Source: Staphylococcus simiae
GTDB lineage: Bacteria; Bacillota; Bacilli; Staphylococcales; Staphylococcaceae
Direction: 5' to 3'
Length of the DNA: 64,000 nt
NCBI RefSeq assembly: GCF_017357005.1
Contig: NZ_CP071589.1
Span: 1-64,000, forward strand
Shown here one piece after another: positions 43,037 through 52,194 of this stretch. The translations under genes and the position numbers were made by a program. The notes under the pieces were generated by a model, which did not search any database, was not told the DNA's origin, and saw only the letters and a list, made by a program, of their open reading frames with translations. Each line of letters starts with the position of its first letter. Within the stretch, counting starts at the first letter, position 1.

Positions 43037-44593
43037 TTGTCTATTACAGAAAAGCAACGTCAACAACAGCAAGAATTATATAAACATCTATGGTCTATTG
43101 CCAATGATTTAAGAGGCAATATGGATGCCAGTGAATTCCGTAATTATATATTAGGTTTAATTTTCTATCGCTTTTTGTCTGAAAAAGCCGAAGAAGAAGT
43201 GGCAGAAGCATTAGCTGATGAAGATTTGACGTATGAAGAAGCATGGAATGATGAAGAATATAGAGCAGACCTGCAAGAAGAATTGATTGAAAATGTAGGT
43301 TACTATATTGAGCCACAAGATTTATTTAGTGCGATGGTTAAAGAAATTGAAAACCAACGTTTCGATATTGAACATTTAGCTCAAGCAATCCGTAAAGTTG
43401 AAACATCAACTTTGGGGCAAGATAGTGAAGAAGATTTCATCGGTTTATTCAGCGATATGGATTTAAGTTCAACTCGTCTAGGTAATAATGTTAAAGAACG
43501 TACGGCATTAATTAGTAAAGTAATGATTCATTTATCAGAATTACCATTTGTGCATAGTGATATGGAAATCGATATGTTAGGTGACGCTTATGAATTCTTA
43601 ATTGGCCGTTTTGCAGCAACTGCAGGTAAAAAGGCTGGCGAATTCTATACACCACAACAAGTGTCCAAAATTTTAGCGAAAATTGTCACACTAGGTAAAG
43701 ATAAATTAAGAAATGTTTATGACCCTACGTGTGGATCAGGTTCATTACTGTTACGTGTAGGTAAAGAAGTTAAAGTGTATCGTTATAATGGTCAAGAACG
43801 TAATAATACAACATATAACTTAGCACGAATGAATATGTTGTTACATAATGTACGTTTTGAAAATTTTGATATTCAAAATGGAGATACTTTAGAAAATCCT
43901 GCTTTCTTAGATGAAAAATTTGATGCTGTAGTGGCTAATCCACCATATAGTGCCAAATGGTCTGCGGATAGTAAATTCAATGATGACGAACGTTTTAGTA
44001 ATTACGGTAAGCTAGCACCTAAATCTAAAGCTGATTTTGCGTTTATCCAGCATATGATTCATTATTTAGATGACGATGGCACAATGGCGGTAGTCTTACC
44101 TCATGGTGTCTTATTCCGTGGTGCTGCTGAGGGAACCATTCGTCGTTATTTAATAGAAGATAAGAACTATTTAGATGCAGTGATTGGGTTACCTGCTAAT
44201 ATTTTCTATGGTACAAGTATTCCTACATGTATTTTAGTCTTTAAAAAATGTCGCGAAGCGGATGACGATGTGGTATTTATCGATGCATCACAATCATTTG
44301 AAAAAGGTAAAAATCAAAATCATCTTACAGATGCTGATGTAGATAACATTGTAACGACTTATCAAAATAGAGAAACAATAGATAAGTATAGCTATGTAGC
44401 TTCATTAAATGAAATTAAAGAAAATGATTACAACTTAAATATACCTAGATACGTCGATACATTTGAAGAAGAAGAACCTATTGATTTAGAACAAGTACAA
44501 CAAGATATAAAAAATATCGATAAAGAAATCGCTGACGTTGAAGCAGAAATTAACAATTACCTGAAAGAACTAGGGGTGTTGAAAGATGAGTAA
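43037..44593 (+). CDS. hsdM: Type I restriction-modification system M subunit (adenine methyltransferase)
   Basis: HsdM methylates N6 of adenine at the host site, protecting it. The 518-residue protein has the N-terminal helical HsdM domain (residues 1-150), the SAM-binding motif YDPTCGSGSLLLRVG (about 229) and the catalytic NPPY (about 300). It begins at a TTG at 43037, following GGAGG. A coiled C-terminal tail would contact HsdS. Its end overlaps hsdS by 8 nt, fixing M:S stoichiometry through coupled translation. Confidence 0.97.
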   Translation: MSITEKQRQQQQELYKHLWSIANDLRGNMDASEFRNYILGLIFYRFLSEKAEEEVAEALADEDLTYEEAWNDEEYRADLQEELIENVGYYIEPQDLFSAMVKEIENQRFDIEHLAQAIRKVETSTLGQDSEEDFIGLFSDMDLSSTRLGNNVKERTALISKVMIHLSELPFVHSDMEIDMLGDAYEFLIGRFAATAGKKAGEFYTPQQVSKILAKIVTLGKDKLRNVYDPTCGSGSLLLRVGKEVKVYRYNGQERNNTTYNLARMNMLLHNVRFENFDIQNGDTLENPAFLDEKFDAVVANPPYSAKWSADSKFNDDERFSNYGKLAPKSKADFAFIQHMIHYLDDDGTMAVVLPHGVLFRGAAEGTIRRYLIEDKNYLDAVIGLPANIFYGTSIPTCILVFKKCREADDDVVFIDASQSFEKGKNQNHLTDADVDNIVTTYQNRETIDKYSYVASLNEIKENDYNLNIPRYVDTFEEEEPIDLEQVQQDIKNIDKEIADVEAEINNYLKELGVLKDE

Positions 44594-45812
44594 CGAGAAT
44601 AGAAAAGTCCCTGAATTGAGATTCCCAGAGTTTACAGGTGAGTGGGAAGAGAAGAAATTAGGGGAATATTTAATAGAATGTACTAAATGCGGTACTCAAT
44701 TTGAAACAGGCTTTCCAGTTGCTACGTCTTCAAGACATGGTTTATACAAACAAGAAGATTATTTTGATGGCAAAAGAACTTTCAGTAAAGATAATGTGCA
44801 ATATAGCATAGTACCTGTGGGTTATATAACTTATAGGCATATGAGTGATGACAATATTTTTAAATTTAATATGAATAGTTTTGATGGCAGTGTATTAGTA
44901 AGTAAAGAATACCCAGTTTTTACTGGAAATGATTTAGCAGATAATAGGTTTATAATTAATGAATTAAATAACAATTCTAGGTTTACGAAGTTTTGTATAA
45001 TGCAAAAAAAAGGAGGAACAAGAACTAGACTTTATTATAAAGTATTAAAAAACTATTCGAGTTTCTTCCCTAACAAGCTTGAGCAGAAAAAAATTGGAAA
45101 CTTCTTTAGCATACTTGATCGACAGATTGAATTAGAAGAACAAAAATTAGAACTATTAAAACAACAGAAAAAAGGCTATATGCAAAAAATATTTTCACAA
45201 GAATTACGATTTAAAGATGAAAATGGTAATGATTATTCTGCGTGGAAAGAGAAAAAATTAAATGAATTGTATGATAAAGGAAAAGCAGGAGGCACTCCAA
45301 AATCAACTGAATCTAAATATTACAATGGAGATATATCATTTTTATCAATTAGTGATATAACTGAACAAGGTAAATTTTTAAGACAAACAGAAAAATCTAT
45401 TACTCAAGCTGGTTTAGAAAATAGTACTGCGTGGGTAGTGCCTAAGAATTCTATAAATTATGCTATGTATGCCTCTGTAGGTTATTTAAGTATAAATAAA
45501 ATTGAAGTAGCTACAAGTCAAGCCATTTTTAATATGGTTTTTAATAACTACTCTTTAGTAGAATACTTATATTATTATCTTAACTATATTAGAGATACAG
45601 GAATACTTGAAAAGTTAGTAGGTACTGGTACTCAAAGTAACTTATCAGCTTCAACTATGAAAAACATGAATGTTAACCTGCCTGAATTTAATGAAATGGT
45701 AAAAATATGTAATTTCTTCAGTAAATTAGATGATTTTATTGAAAAGCAGTCAGCTAAAATCAAACTATTGAAAGAGAGAAAAAAAGGTTTACTACAAAAA
45801 ATGTTTACTTAA
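44586..45812 (+). CDS. hsdS: Type I restriction-modification specificity subunit
   Basis: HsdS reads the bipartite DNA target. The 408-residue protein has two target-recognition domains (about 20-160 and 215-355), each followed by a conserved helical spacer: LDRQIELEEQKLELLKQQKK in the middle and KLDDFIEKQSAKIKLLKERK at the end. The duplicated phrases W-x-E-K-K-L and G-x-x-Q-K-I/M-F are visible. Recognition sequence cannot be read from sequence. It overlaps hsdM by 8 nt and completes an apparently functional type I system. Confidence 0.96.
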   Translation: MSNENRKVPELRFPEFTGEWEEKKLGEYLIECTKCGTQFETGFPVATSSRHGLYKQEDYFDGKRTFSKDNVQYSIVPVGYITYRHMSDDNIFKFNMNSFDGSVLVSKEYPVFTGNDLADNRFIINELNNNSRFTKFCIMQKKGGTRTRLYYKVLKNYSSFFPNKLEQKKIGNFFSILDRQIELEEQKLELLKQQKKGYMQKIFSQELRFKDENGNDYSAWKEKKLNELYDKGKAGGTPKSTESKYYNGDISFLSISDITEQGKFLRQTEKSITQAGLENSTAWVVPKNSINYAMYASVGYLSINKIEVATSQAIFNMVFNNYSLVEYLYYYLNYIRDTGILEKLVGTGTQSNLSASTMKNMNVNLPEFNEMVKICNFFSKLDDFIEKQSAKIKLLKERKKGLLQKMFT

Positions 45813-45920
45813 TTCTGATAAAAAGGCTATTATATTAACAAATTTAATAGAAGAGAGATTCTGAAAATAGTCCAAGACAATGTACCAACTGTAAGGAACG
45901 TCAGAAAAAGTGAAAAAGGT

Positions 45921-45992
45921 TGAATCGTCTATATTCATAGATTAACAATATCTATTCTCATAGAATTTGTCCAACTAAGTGTAGACGATTCA
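45921..45992. repeat. Palindromic mini-element B (IS3-end family)
   Basis: This 72-nt element is bounded by perfect 11-bp terminal inverted repeats TGAATCGTCTA/TAGACGATTCA, with TG...CA ends as in IS3-family insertion sequences. Read on the minus strand, its first 55 nt are identical to the left end of the IS3-family element at 50,670. It lies 109 nt after hsdS; the rest of the 323-nt gap to the HNH gene has no gene. Confidence 0.85.
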
Positions 45993-46135
45993 AACTATAT
46001 AAATATAATACATTAAAATTTATATGAAAAATAATGTAATTATGTATTTTTTGAAATCATCTATCGATATTATGAGTTGTAAAATCGAGTACAACACTAA
46101 TAAAATCTAACAATAGAAAAATAAAGGTGATATAA

Positions 46136-46774
46136 ATGAAAAAGTGGATAGATGAAGTTATAGAATCAATGCAAAGGCTAGGCGGAGATGCTACATATAA
46201 AGATTTATATGTAGATATAGCCAATTTTTCTCAAAAAAATTTAGAAGAACTAAATGATTATAAAGCACAAATCAGAGATACGATTCATAGGCACTCTAGT
46301 GATTCAAAAAGATTTAAAGGAAGAAAAGGAAATGAAAATGATATATTTTTTTCAATTTCAGGTTTAGGTAATGGACATTGGGGATTAAGAGATAAAAAAG
46401 ATTACCAACAAAAAAGTGAGATAAATCTAACATCTCTTTTAGAAGAGTTTCCAGAAGGAAAGATAACATTAAATAAACATTTGAAGAGAGAAAGAAATGC
46501 TTCGTTAATTCAAAAAGCTAAAAAACAATTCATGGAAATTCACGGGAAGCTATTTTGTGAAGTTTGTAAGTTTGAATTTAAAGAAAAGTATTCGAAAATT
46601 ATCGATACAGATTTTATAGAAGCACATCATCTAAAGCCAGTTAGTGAAATGGCAGAAAATGAAACAACAAATATAAATGATATAGTTATGTTATGTCCTA
46701 ACTGTCATAGAATGGTGCATAGATATAGACCATGGATAAAAAAGAAGGAAAGTTTGAAAAAAATATTAAAATAA
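46136..46774 (+). CDS. Winged-helix plus HNH endonuclease
   Basis: The 212-residue protein has an N-terminal domain (about 1-95) that looks like the winged-helix modules fused to restriction enzymes (IDEVIESMQRLGGDATYKDL ... IRDTIHRHSSDS ... GHWGLRD). A C-terminal HNH nuclease follows (FCEVCKFEF about 142, FIEAHHLKPVSE about 162, MLCPNCHRMVH about 182). It is likely a DNA-cleaving restriction-type enzyme, possibly modification-dependent since no cognate methylase adjoins it. AAAGGTG precedes the ATG. It stands alone between mini-elements B and C, near hsdRMS and Gabija. Confidence 0.85.
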   Translation: MKKWIDEVIESMQRLGGDATYKDLYVDIANFSQKNLEELNDYKAQIRDTIHRHSSDSKRFKGRKGNENDIFFSISGLGNGHWGLRDKKDYQQKSEINLTSLLEEFPEGKITLNKHLKRERNASLIQKAKKQFMEIHGKLFCEVCKFEFKEKYSKIIDTDFIEAHHLKPVSEMAENETTNINDIVMLCPNCHRMVHRYRPWIKKKESLKKILK

Positions 46775-46913
46775 GAGAAAGTATTAGTGGAAATCTTTTG
46801 TTTTAATTCTTTTATTGTTAAAAAATAATATATTTATAGATTGTTAGTTCTAACTCATCAAACAATAAAATTTATGAGCATAATATATTTTTTATTTAAG
46901 TAATCTATAAAAT

Positions 46914-46986
46914 TTAATCGCCTACATTCATAGATGAACAATATCTATTCTCATAGACTTTGTCTAAACTATATGTAGACGATTCA
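46914..46986. repeat. Palindromic mini-element C (IS3-end family)
   Basis: This 73-nt copy resembles elements A and B, in the same orientation. It ends GTAGACGATTCA; the left end has partly decayed (TTAATCGCCTA). It lies 140 nt after the HNH gene and about 60 nt beyond the 3' end of gajB. Confidence 0.8.
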
Positions 46987-47045
46987 TTTAGAATAAAATA
47001 TAGAAAAAATTTAAAATTGTAAATATAGAAGTACACTTAATATAT

Positions 47046-48665
47046 TCACCAATTTAAATTTATTCTTAGGTTAGGTGTATTATTTTCATATAGGAATGGA
47101 GATTCTTTAGCAGTAATAAAATCTTTTTGTTTTTGTCTATATCTAAGAGTTCCTATCATGATATAACAAGCATCAATTGCTCGTGTAATCCCAACATAAT
47201 GTAAATTTAAGAATTGTATATACTCCTCTTTTGATATCCAATCGCGTTTTGGTGGGAAAATCCATTCATATAAATCGAACAGAAAAACACATTTGAATTC
47301 TAATCCTTTTGATTTATGTAATGTCATGATATTTATTTCATTTTCTGATGCAGGTTTGAAGCTATGTAAACTTTTTTCATTACTTATAACTTCTTCTAAT
47401 TTTTCGAAAATTTGTTGATCCGGTTTATCAGGATAAATTAATTGGGCAATGTTATAAAACTCTTCAATGTTGGACATGAGATCTTTTTCATTTAACTTAA
47501 ATATTTTATCGATAATTTTTAGTCCTTTTTGAAAGCTTTTATAGTTCAATTCTTCATTTATGTATCTACTAACAAAATCTAGAACAGTGATAGAGTTCTC
47601 TTTATATAAATAATAGGATGATAAAATGTCATTATACAAAGATGCCCAACTTCCACTTAAGTTATCTAAAGCTGTTTCAATAAACAATTTATTATTTATT
47701 GTTAAAAAATTAGCTGCCCTTTTAGCTGAATTATTAGTTTTACATAAGATTGCAAAGTCACTATTTTTATGCAAATTATATTTTTTCTTTAGTTTTTCAA
47801 GATTTTTTTCTATAGAATGGATGATATTTTCATCTGTTCCAGAGACGTTAACTTTGAACACTCTTTTTTCTTGTATATTCTTCTCTCTTTTGATACCCAT
47901 AAGCTCTAAAGAATAATTTGAAATTGAATCATGACATCTATGGTTTCTAGTAATTTCTAGATGTTTAAAATTGCTCATTTTTATTAGTGATAATAAATAT
48001 TTTGAATATCTTCCACTAAATGCATAGATAGCTTGATCTAAGTCGCCAACTGCTATACCTTTAATTCCGTTATTTACTAACTCTAAGAAAACATTATGTT
48101 GAACTTTACCACAGTCTTGATACTCATCAATAAAGATATGAGTATATCTTGCTTTAAGATAACGTAAACTTTGTGGGACTTCTTTAAGTATATATAAAGC
48201 TGTTTCGCCACAAATTTCTAAGAATATCAAACCATCTTGTAATGATTTTTTTAGTATTTTAAATGTTTTATTATCTACGTTATTTTCTTTTAGGTTTTTA
48301 AGTTGTTTATATTCAGGATAATCATCAATTGAATTTTTTATTTCCAAGGGTTTCCCTTTACCACATAATATCTTTGCAAAAGGGATAATAATTTCAGAAA
48401 TGTAAAATTTATCAATAGTTCCGAAAAAGTGACTTTTATTTTCTCTTTTTCTATTCTTATAACGGGATTCAAGTTCTTGACTAGCTTTTCTAGTAAAAGA
48501 TATAGCTATAACACCTTGAAAACTCAATAAGTTTGTGGATATATCTATAATTTTTTCTATTATTGTATGTGTTTTTCCACTCCCTGGTTTAGCAGTAACG
48601 ACTAAATTTCCTATTTCTTTGATAATCTCCAGTTGTTCTTCTGTAGCCTTGATTACTTTACTCAT
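47046..48665 (-). CDS. gajB: Gabija protein GajB (UvrD-like helicase)
   Basis: This is a 539-residue SF1 helicase with Walker A AKPGSGKT (25-32), motif II FIDEYQDC, motif III GDLDQAIYAFSGR, motif V LHKSKGLEFKCVF and motif VI YVGITRA. It pairs with the OLD-like nuclease GajA encoded just upstream. In Gabija, GajB is reported to sense DNA ends or ssDNA and to activate GajA. I prefer the ATG at 48665 (RBS AGAGGTGG 9 nt upstream) over that at 48671. It overlaps gajA by 8 nt. Slightly longer than the B. cereus protein (494), it is still within range. Confidence 0.9.
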   Translation of the reverse strand: MSKVIKATEEQLEIIKEIGNLVVTAKPGSGKTHTIIEKIIDISTNLLSFQGVIAISFTRKASQELESRYKNRKRENKSHFFGTIDKFYISEIIIPFAKILCGKGKPLEIKNSIDDYPEYKQLKNLKENNVDNKTFKILKKSLQDGLIFLEICGETALYILKEVPQSLRYLKARYTHIFIDEYQDCGKVQHNVFLELVNNGIKGIAVGDLDQAIYAFSGRYSKYLLSLIKMSNFKHLEITRNHRCHDSISNYSLELMGIKREKNIQEKRVFKVNVSGTDENIIHSIEKNLEKLKKKYNLHKNSDFAILCKTNNSAKRAANFLTINNKLFIETALDNLSGSWASLYNDILSSYYLYKENSITVLDFVSRYINEELNYKSFQKGLKIIDKIFKLNEKDLMSNIEEFYNIAQLIYPDKPDQQIFEKLEEVISNEKSLHSFKPASENEINIMTLHKSKGLEFKCVFLFDLYEWIFPPKRDWISKEEYIQFLNLHYVGITRAIDACYIMIGTLRYRQKQKDFITAKESPFLYENNTPNLRINLNW

Positions 48666-50421
48666 TACCATTAACCACCTCTTCTGCTAAATGTGCAATT
48701 CGTTTAAGAGGGTTAGAAATTTTATCCTCCATTAAACATACTAGTTCATCAAAATCATTTTTTAAAAAGTTAAACATATTCTCAGCTTTAGCTTCTTGCA
48801 TTTTATCTACAGTATCTTTTTCATTGTCAGTATCATAGAAATGTTTTAAAGAATCAAATAAACCGCTATGAACTAAATCATATTCAAGATCTGTTTGAGA
48901 TAAATATATGTTAAAATCTTCTAATTTTTCTTTGATCTCTTCAGCAAAATCAATAGCATCTTGTGGACGATTATTAGATTTGTCCCATTCATTTTTGTGA
49001 TTATTCTCTTCCCAAAATTTTAATAATTCTTCATTATTGTCTTTTAATAAAAACTCTCTATATATACCCATAACTCGTGATATACCTGCGTGATAAGAAA
49101 TTGTAATATTTTCATTTTTTTTAGTTTTATTAAAAATATCATTATCAGTACGTAATACAAATGGAATATCTAAAGCTAAACAAATTTTAATATAAGGTTT
49201 AAATCCTATACCGTTTACTGTAATTATAGAAACATTTAATTTATCTAAATCAATATTTAGTTTTTTTGCAAGTGCAGTATAAAATAGTTTTTCTGATGGA
49301 CCTTCTACTAAAAAAACTGCATTTACGAAAAATACATCAGAAGTGATTGCATCTAATCTATAACCAAAATCATCAAACTCCCATTGTAATTCTTTACTGC
49401 AACCTCCTTTTGCTACTTTTGTAGATTTATTTCTAGTATACAATTTCACTATATTGTTTGGCCTAAATTCGGATGCTATATGAGGAGAGTGAGTAGTAAT
49501 GAATATTTGTTCATCAAATTTATCTAACAAGTAACTAGAAAGTTTACGTTGTTGTTGTGGGTGTAAATGGGCTTCTGGTTCTTCAATTGCGTAAAAAGTA
49601 ACTTTTTCTAATGACTTTATGCTTTTTTGTTTAGAAACCCATGTTGCTAAAAAAATTTGATTATTTCTACCATCTCCTCCTAAAGTTAAAGCACCTTCAT
49701 CTGTATTATAATTTAGCTCAATATTACTTAACAGTTTATCAACATCAGAATTAGCATTTTTAAAAGTTAATTTTTGACCAACATTATGTATAGCAAGTAA
49801 TTCTAATTCCGTGTTGACTTTATCTAAAGATTCGCGAATATAATTTAAACCATCTATTTTTCTATTCATATTATTCAAATCTTTTTTTATATTATTTATT
49901 GATTCTTCATCTTGTTTGTCTTGTTCTTCTGTTAATTGTGATTTAGCATCTTCGATTATTTGATTTTTTTCTCTTTTCATAAAGGAATCTAAATTTCTAT
50001 TTGTATTTACGTACTCCATATTTAATCGTTTGATATAAAAACGAGAACTTTTTGATTCTAATAGTTCTTCAGAAGGACCAGCAAGTATATTATATTCACC
50101 TTTTTTTGAATTTTCATATTTTATGAATACTGTTCCATCATTGATATCACCTTTAAATGTTGCTAATAAACAATCTTCACATACATTTGTTATCTTAACT
50201 GTTATTTCAATGTTTTCTGCTTGAGTATATACATTATAATCACTATCAAACAAGTCCAAATCTCTGTCACTTAAACTTCGATCAAAAAGTAGTCTTAATG
50301 CAAATATTAGATTTGTTTTTCCGATATCATTTGCTCCTATAATTAAAGATTTTTGGGAAAAATTTATTTTTTCTTCAATAAAGTTTCTGAATCCTTTTAT
50401 CTTAATCCATTCTATATCCAT
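48658..50421 (-). CDS. gajA: Gabija protein GajA (OLD-family ATPase-TOPRIM nuclease)
   Basis: The 587-residue protein has an ABC-type ATPase split by a coiled-coil: Walker A GANDIGKT at 29-36, a coiled-coil (about 160-215), and a signature/Walker B region with AIEEPEAHLHPQQQRK and TTHSPHIASEF. A C-terminal TOPRIM nuclease follows (FLVEGPSEKLFY, then RTDNDIF). GajA forms the tetrameric nuclease core of Gabija, cutting phage DNA when nucleotides are depleted. GGAGG precedes the ATG. The gene order gajA-gajB with an 8-nt overlap is the standard Gabija layout. Confidence 0.92.
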   Translation of the reverse strand: MDIEWIKIKGFRNFIEEKINFSQKSLIIGANDIGKTNLIFALRLLFDRSLSDRDLDLFDSDYNVYTQAENIEITVKITNVCEDCLLATFKGDINDGTVFIKYENSKKGEYNILAGPSEELLESKSSRFYIKRLNMEYVNTNRNLDSFMKREKNQIIEDAKSQLTEEQDKQDEESINNIKKDLNNMNRKIDGLNYIRESLDKVNTELELLAIHNVGQKLTFKNANSDVDKLLSNIELNYNTDEGALTLGGDGRNNQIFLATWVSKQKSIKSLEKVTFYAIEEPEAHLHPQQQRKLSSYLLDKFDEQIFITTHSPHIASEFRPNNIVKLYTRNKSTKVAKGGCSKELQWEFDDFGYRLDAITSDVFFVNAVFLVEGPSEKLFYTALAKKLNIDLDKLNVSIITVNGIGFKPYIKICLALDIPFVLRTDNDIFNKTKKNENITISYHAGISRVMGIYREFLLKDNNEELLKFWEENNHKNEWDKSNNRPQDAIDFAEEIKEKLEDFNIYLSQTDLEYDLVHSGLFDSLKHFYDTDNEKDTVDKMQEAKAENMFNFLKNDFDELVCLMEDKISNPLKRIAHLAEEVVNGNE

Positions 50422-50669
50422 TTAATTGAACCTCCTGTATATTCAAAAATATTATTTAATTAGTAAATAAATTAATGCTCATTATTCAACACTTTCTCAC
50501 TTTTAGTTATAAATTTCCAAAGAAAATTTAGAGGTTTTAAAGTTATTAAGTATCGATGTATTTTCGTATTCATTCAATTTTTCTATCATAATTAATTATT
50601 TTCTGTCATCTTCAATTTAAAGTATTTTATAATAAAATTCAAAGTTTACATAAATACTATTATAAAAAC

Positions 50670-51891
50670 TGAATCGTCTACACTTAGTTGGACAAATTCT
50701 ATGAGAATAGATATTGTTAATCTAAGAAAGTAGGCGATTTTTTATGGTAAGAGACAGAAGAACATTTAGTCCAGAATTTAAATACAAATGGTTAAACTTT
50801 ATGAAAATGGTAAGCCTAGAAATGAAATTATACGTGATTATGATTTAACACCTTCGACTTTGTCGAATTGGATTAAACAACATCAAAGTACAGGTTCGTT
50901 TAATCATCAAGATAATTTATCTGAAGAAAAACAAGAACTTTAAAAATTACGTAAAGAAATTCAACATTTAAAATTAGAAAATGACATTCAAAGAAAACAG
51001 CGCTGATCATGGGACGAAAATAGAAGTCATTCAACAGAATGAACATCAATATTCAGTATCAGCAATGTGTAAAGTCCTAAATATACCAAGAAACACGTAT
51101 TACGATTCAATAAATAGAAAACATAATAAGACTAAAAATGATGACTCAACTCTAGAAAACATTGTTATTAATATGTTTAATTCTAATAGAAAAAGCTTTG
51201 GGACTAGAAGAATTAAAAATGAGTTGAATAAGCTTGATATTATTGTTTCAAGACGCAAAATTGGTCGCATTATGAAAAAACACAACCTTGTATCAGTGTA
51301 TACAAAATTGAAATACAAACATCATCCATCGCAAACCAATGAACAAAAAATCAACAATCATTTAAATCGATCATTTAATAGAGAACTTCCTATAGAAGTT
51401 TTGGTTAGTGATTTAACGTATGTCAAGGTCAATGGAAAATGGTATTACATATGTTTATTTATTGACCTTTTTAATAGAGAAATCGTCGGTTTCGGTGCAG
51501 GTAAAAATATGGACGCTAAGCTTGTGACAAAAGCCATAAGTAGCATTCAACATAATCTTGAACATATTGCATTATTTCATACTGATAGAGGTAAAGAATT
51601 CGATAGTCAATTGATAGATGATGTCTTAGAAACATTTAATATTAAGCGTTCTTTAAGCACAAAGGGTTGTCCGTATGATAATGCAGTGGCAGAAGCTACA
51701 ATGAAAGCCTTAAAGACTGAATTCATAAACCAAATGACATTTGAAGATTTAAATATCAATTAGAAACAGAATTATTCGATTTTGTACATTGGTTTAATCA
51801 TTTTAGACCACATTCTCCACTACAATATTTAACACCTGTAGACGTTAAACAACGTCTTATAGAAAATGTCTAAATTATTGTTGACATACCA
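50670..51891 (+). mobile_element. Degenerate IS3-family element (IS150-like group)
   Basis: The left end TGAATCGTCTACACTTAGTT starts at 50670. A related imperfect right end, TGTCTAAATTATTG ... CCA, ends near 51891 (about 16 of 25 positions match the inverted left end). The interior carries orfA and orfB of an IS3-type transposase, both damaged. No clear 3-4 bp target duplication is seen. Its first 55 nt are the sequence from which the mini-elements at 33.6, 45.9 and 46.9 kb appear to derive. Confidence 0.75.
50744..51873 (+). pseudogene. IS3-family transposase, orfA and orfB with frameshifts and a stop
   Basis: OrfA starts MVRDRRTFSPEFK; a frameshift near 50,783 is needed to continue with QMVKLYENGKPRNEII, DYDLTPSTLSNWIKQ and so on, and a TAA at 50,941-50,943 interrupts it. 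OrfB (from about 50,981) has an HTH-like lead, then the rve integrase core with VLVSDLTYVKVNGKWYY (first Asp), LFHTDRGKEFDS (second Asp) and DNAVAEATMKALKTE (Glu). It is cut by a frameshift near 51,755; the correct frame continues as FVHWFNHFRPHSPLQYLTP to a stop at 51,873. At least three lesions make it inactive in its present form. Confidence 0.85.
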
Positions 51892-51908
51892 AAATGATAT
51901 AATATAAA
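51881..51908 (+). promoter_or_regulatory. Promoter of the Fst-like toxin, overlapping the IS3 right end
   Basis: TTGACA at 51881-51886 and TATAAA at 51903-51908 (16-nt spacer) precede the toxin RBS. The -35 hexamer lies within the putative right end of the IS3-family element, so the promoter may be a hybrid created by the insertion. Confidence 0.5.
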
Positions 51909-51958
51909 AGTCGTCGTTTTACTTCTGTGTTTTAACTAACATGGAAGGAGGTGACACC

Positions 51959-52054
51959 ATGTTAAACACTTTATTTGTAGCACTTATAGCACCTATTATC
52001 GCAGGTATTGTAATCACGTGGTTTTCACATTGGTTAAACAAACGTGATAAATAA
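51959..52054 (+). CDS. Fst/PepA1-like type I toxin peptide
   Basis: The 31-residue peptide begins MLNTLFVALIAPIIAGIVIT and ends with FSHWLNKRDK. It has one membrane-spanning helix containing the Fst-family AP-x-x-x-G signature and a short basic tail with W-L-x-x-R. AAGGAGGTG gives a very strong RBS. Such peptides insert in the membrane and are silenced by a small antisense RNA that overlaps the mRNA 3' end; that RNA is visible here on the minus strand. The module appears intact. Confidence 0.88.
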   Translation: MLNTLFVALIAPIIAGIVITWFSHWLNKRDK

Positions 52055-52079
52055 TCTGACGGCGACATAACCAATACAC

Positions 52080-52162
52080 CGAAAAGACCCCGATAACTAT
52101 AGCAGTAGTTATCGGGGTCGGTGTTTACCATGCAAACACTTTATTTGTTAATTAAATTATAA
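52080..52162 (-). ncRNA. Antisense RNA antitoxin of the Fst-like module
   Basis: On the minus strand, GTGTTATAATTTAATTAAC supplies a -10 (complement of about 52,155-52,160). The RNA would run leftwards over GTTTGCATGGTAAACACC and end at the hairpin GACCCCGATAACT/AGTTATCGGGGTC (52,086-52,119) followed by TTTT. The same hairpin terminates the toxin mRNA from the other side. The geometry matches RNAII/SprA-AS antitoxins. Confidence 0.75.
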
Positions 52163-52194
52163 CACTAGAGTGTTGAGAAATGCAAAGGACGCAT

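Noticed and set aside
45855..45917. Short frame ending SPRQCTNCKERQKK just before mini-element B
   Set aside because: It looks like the tail of a zinc-ribbon protein, but only 20 codons are open between stops. Too little to call even as a pseudogene.
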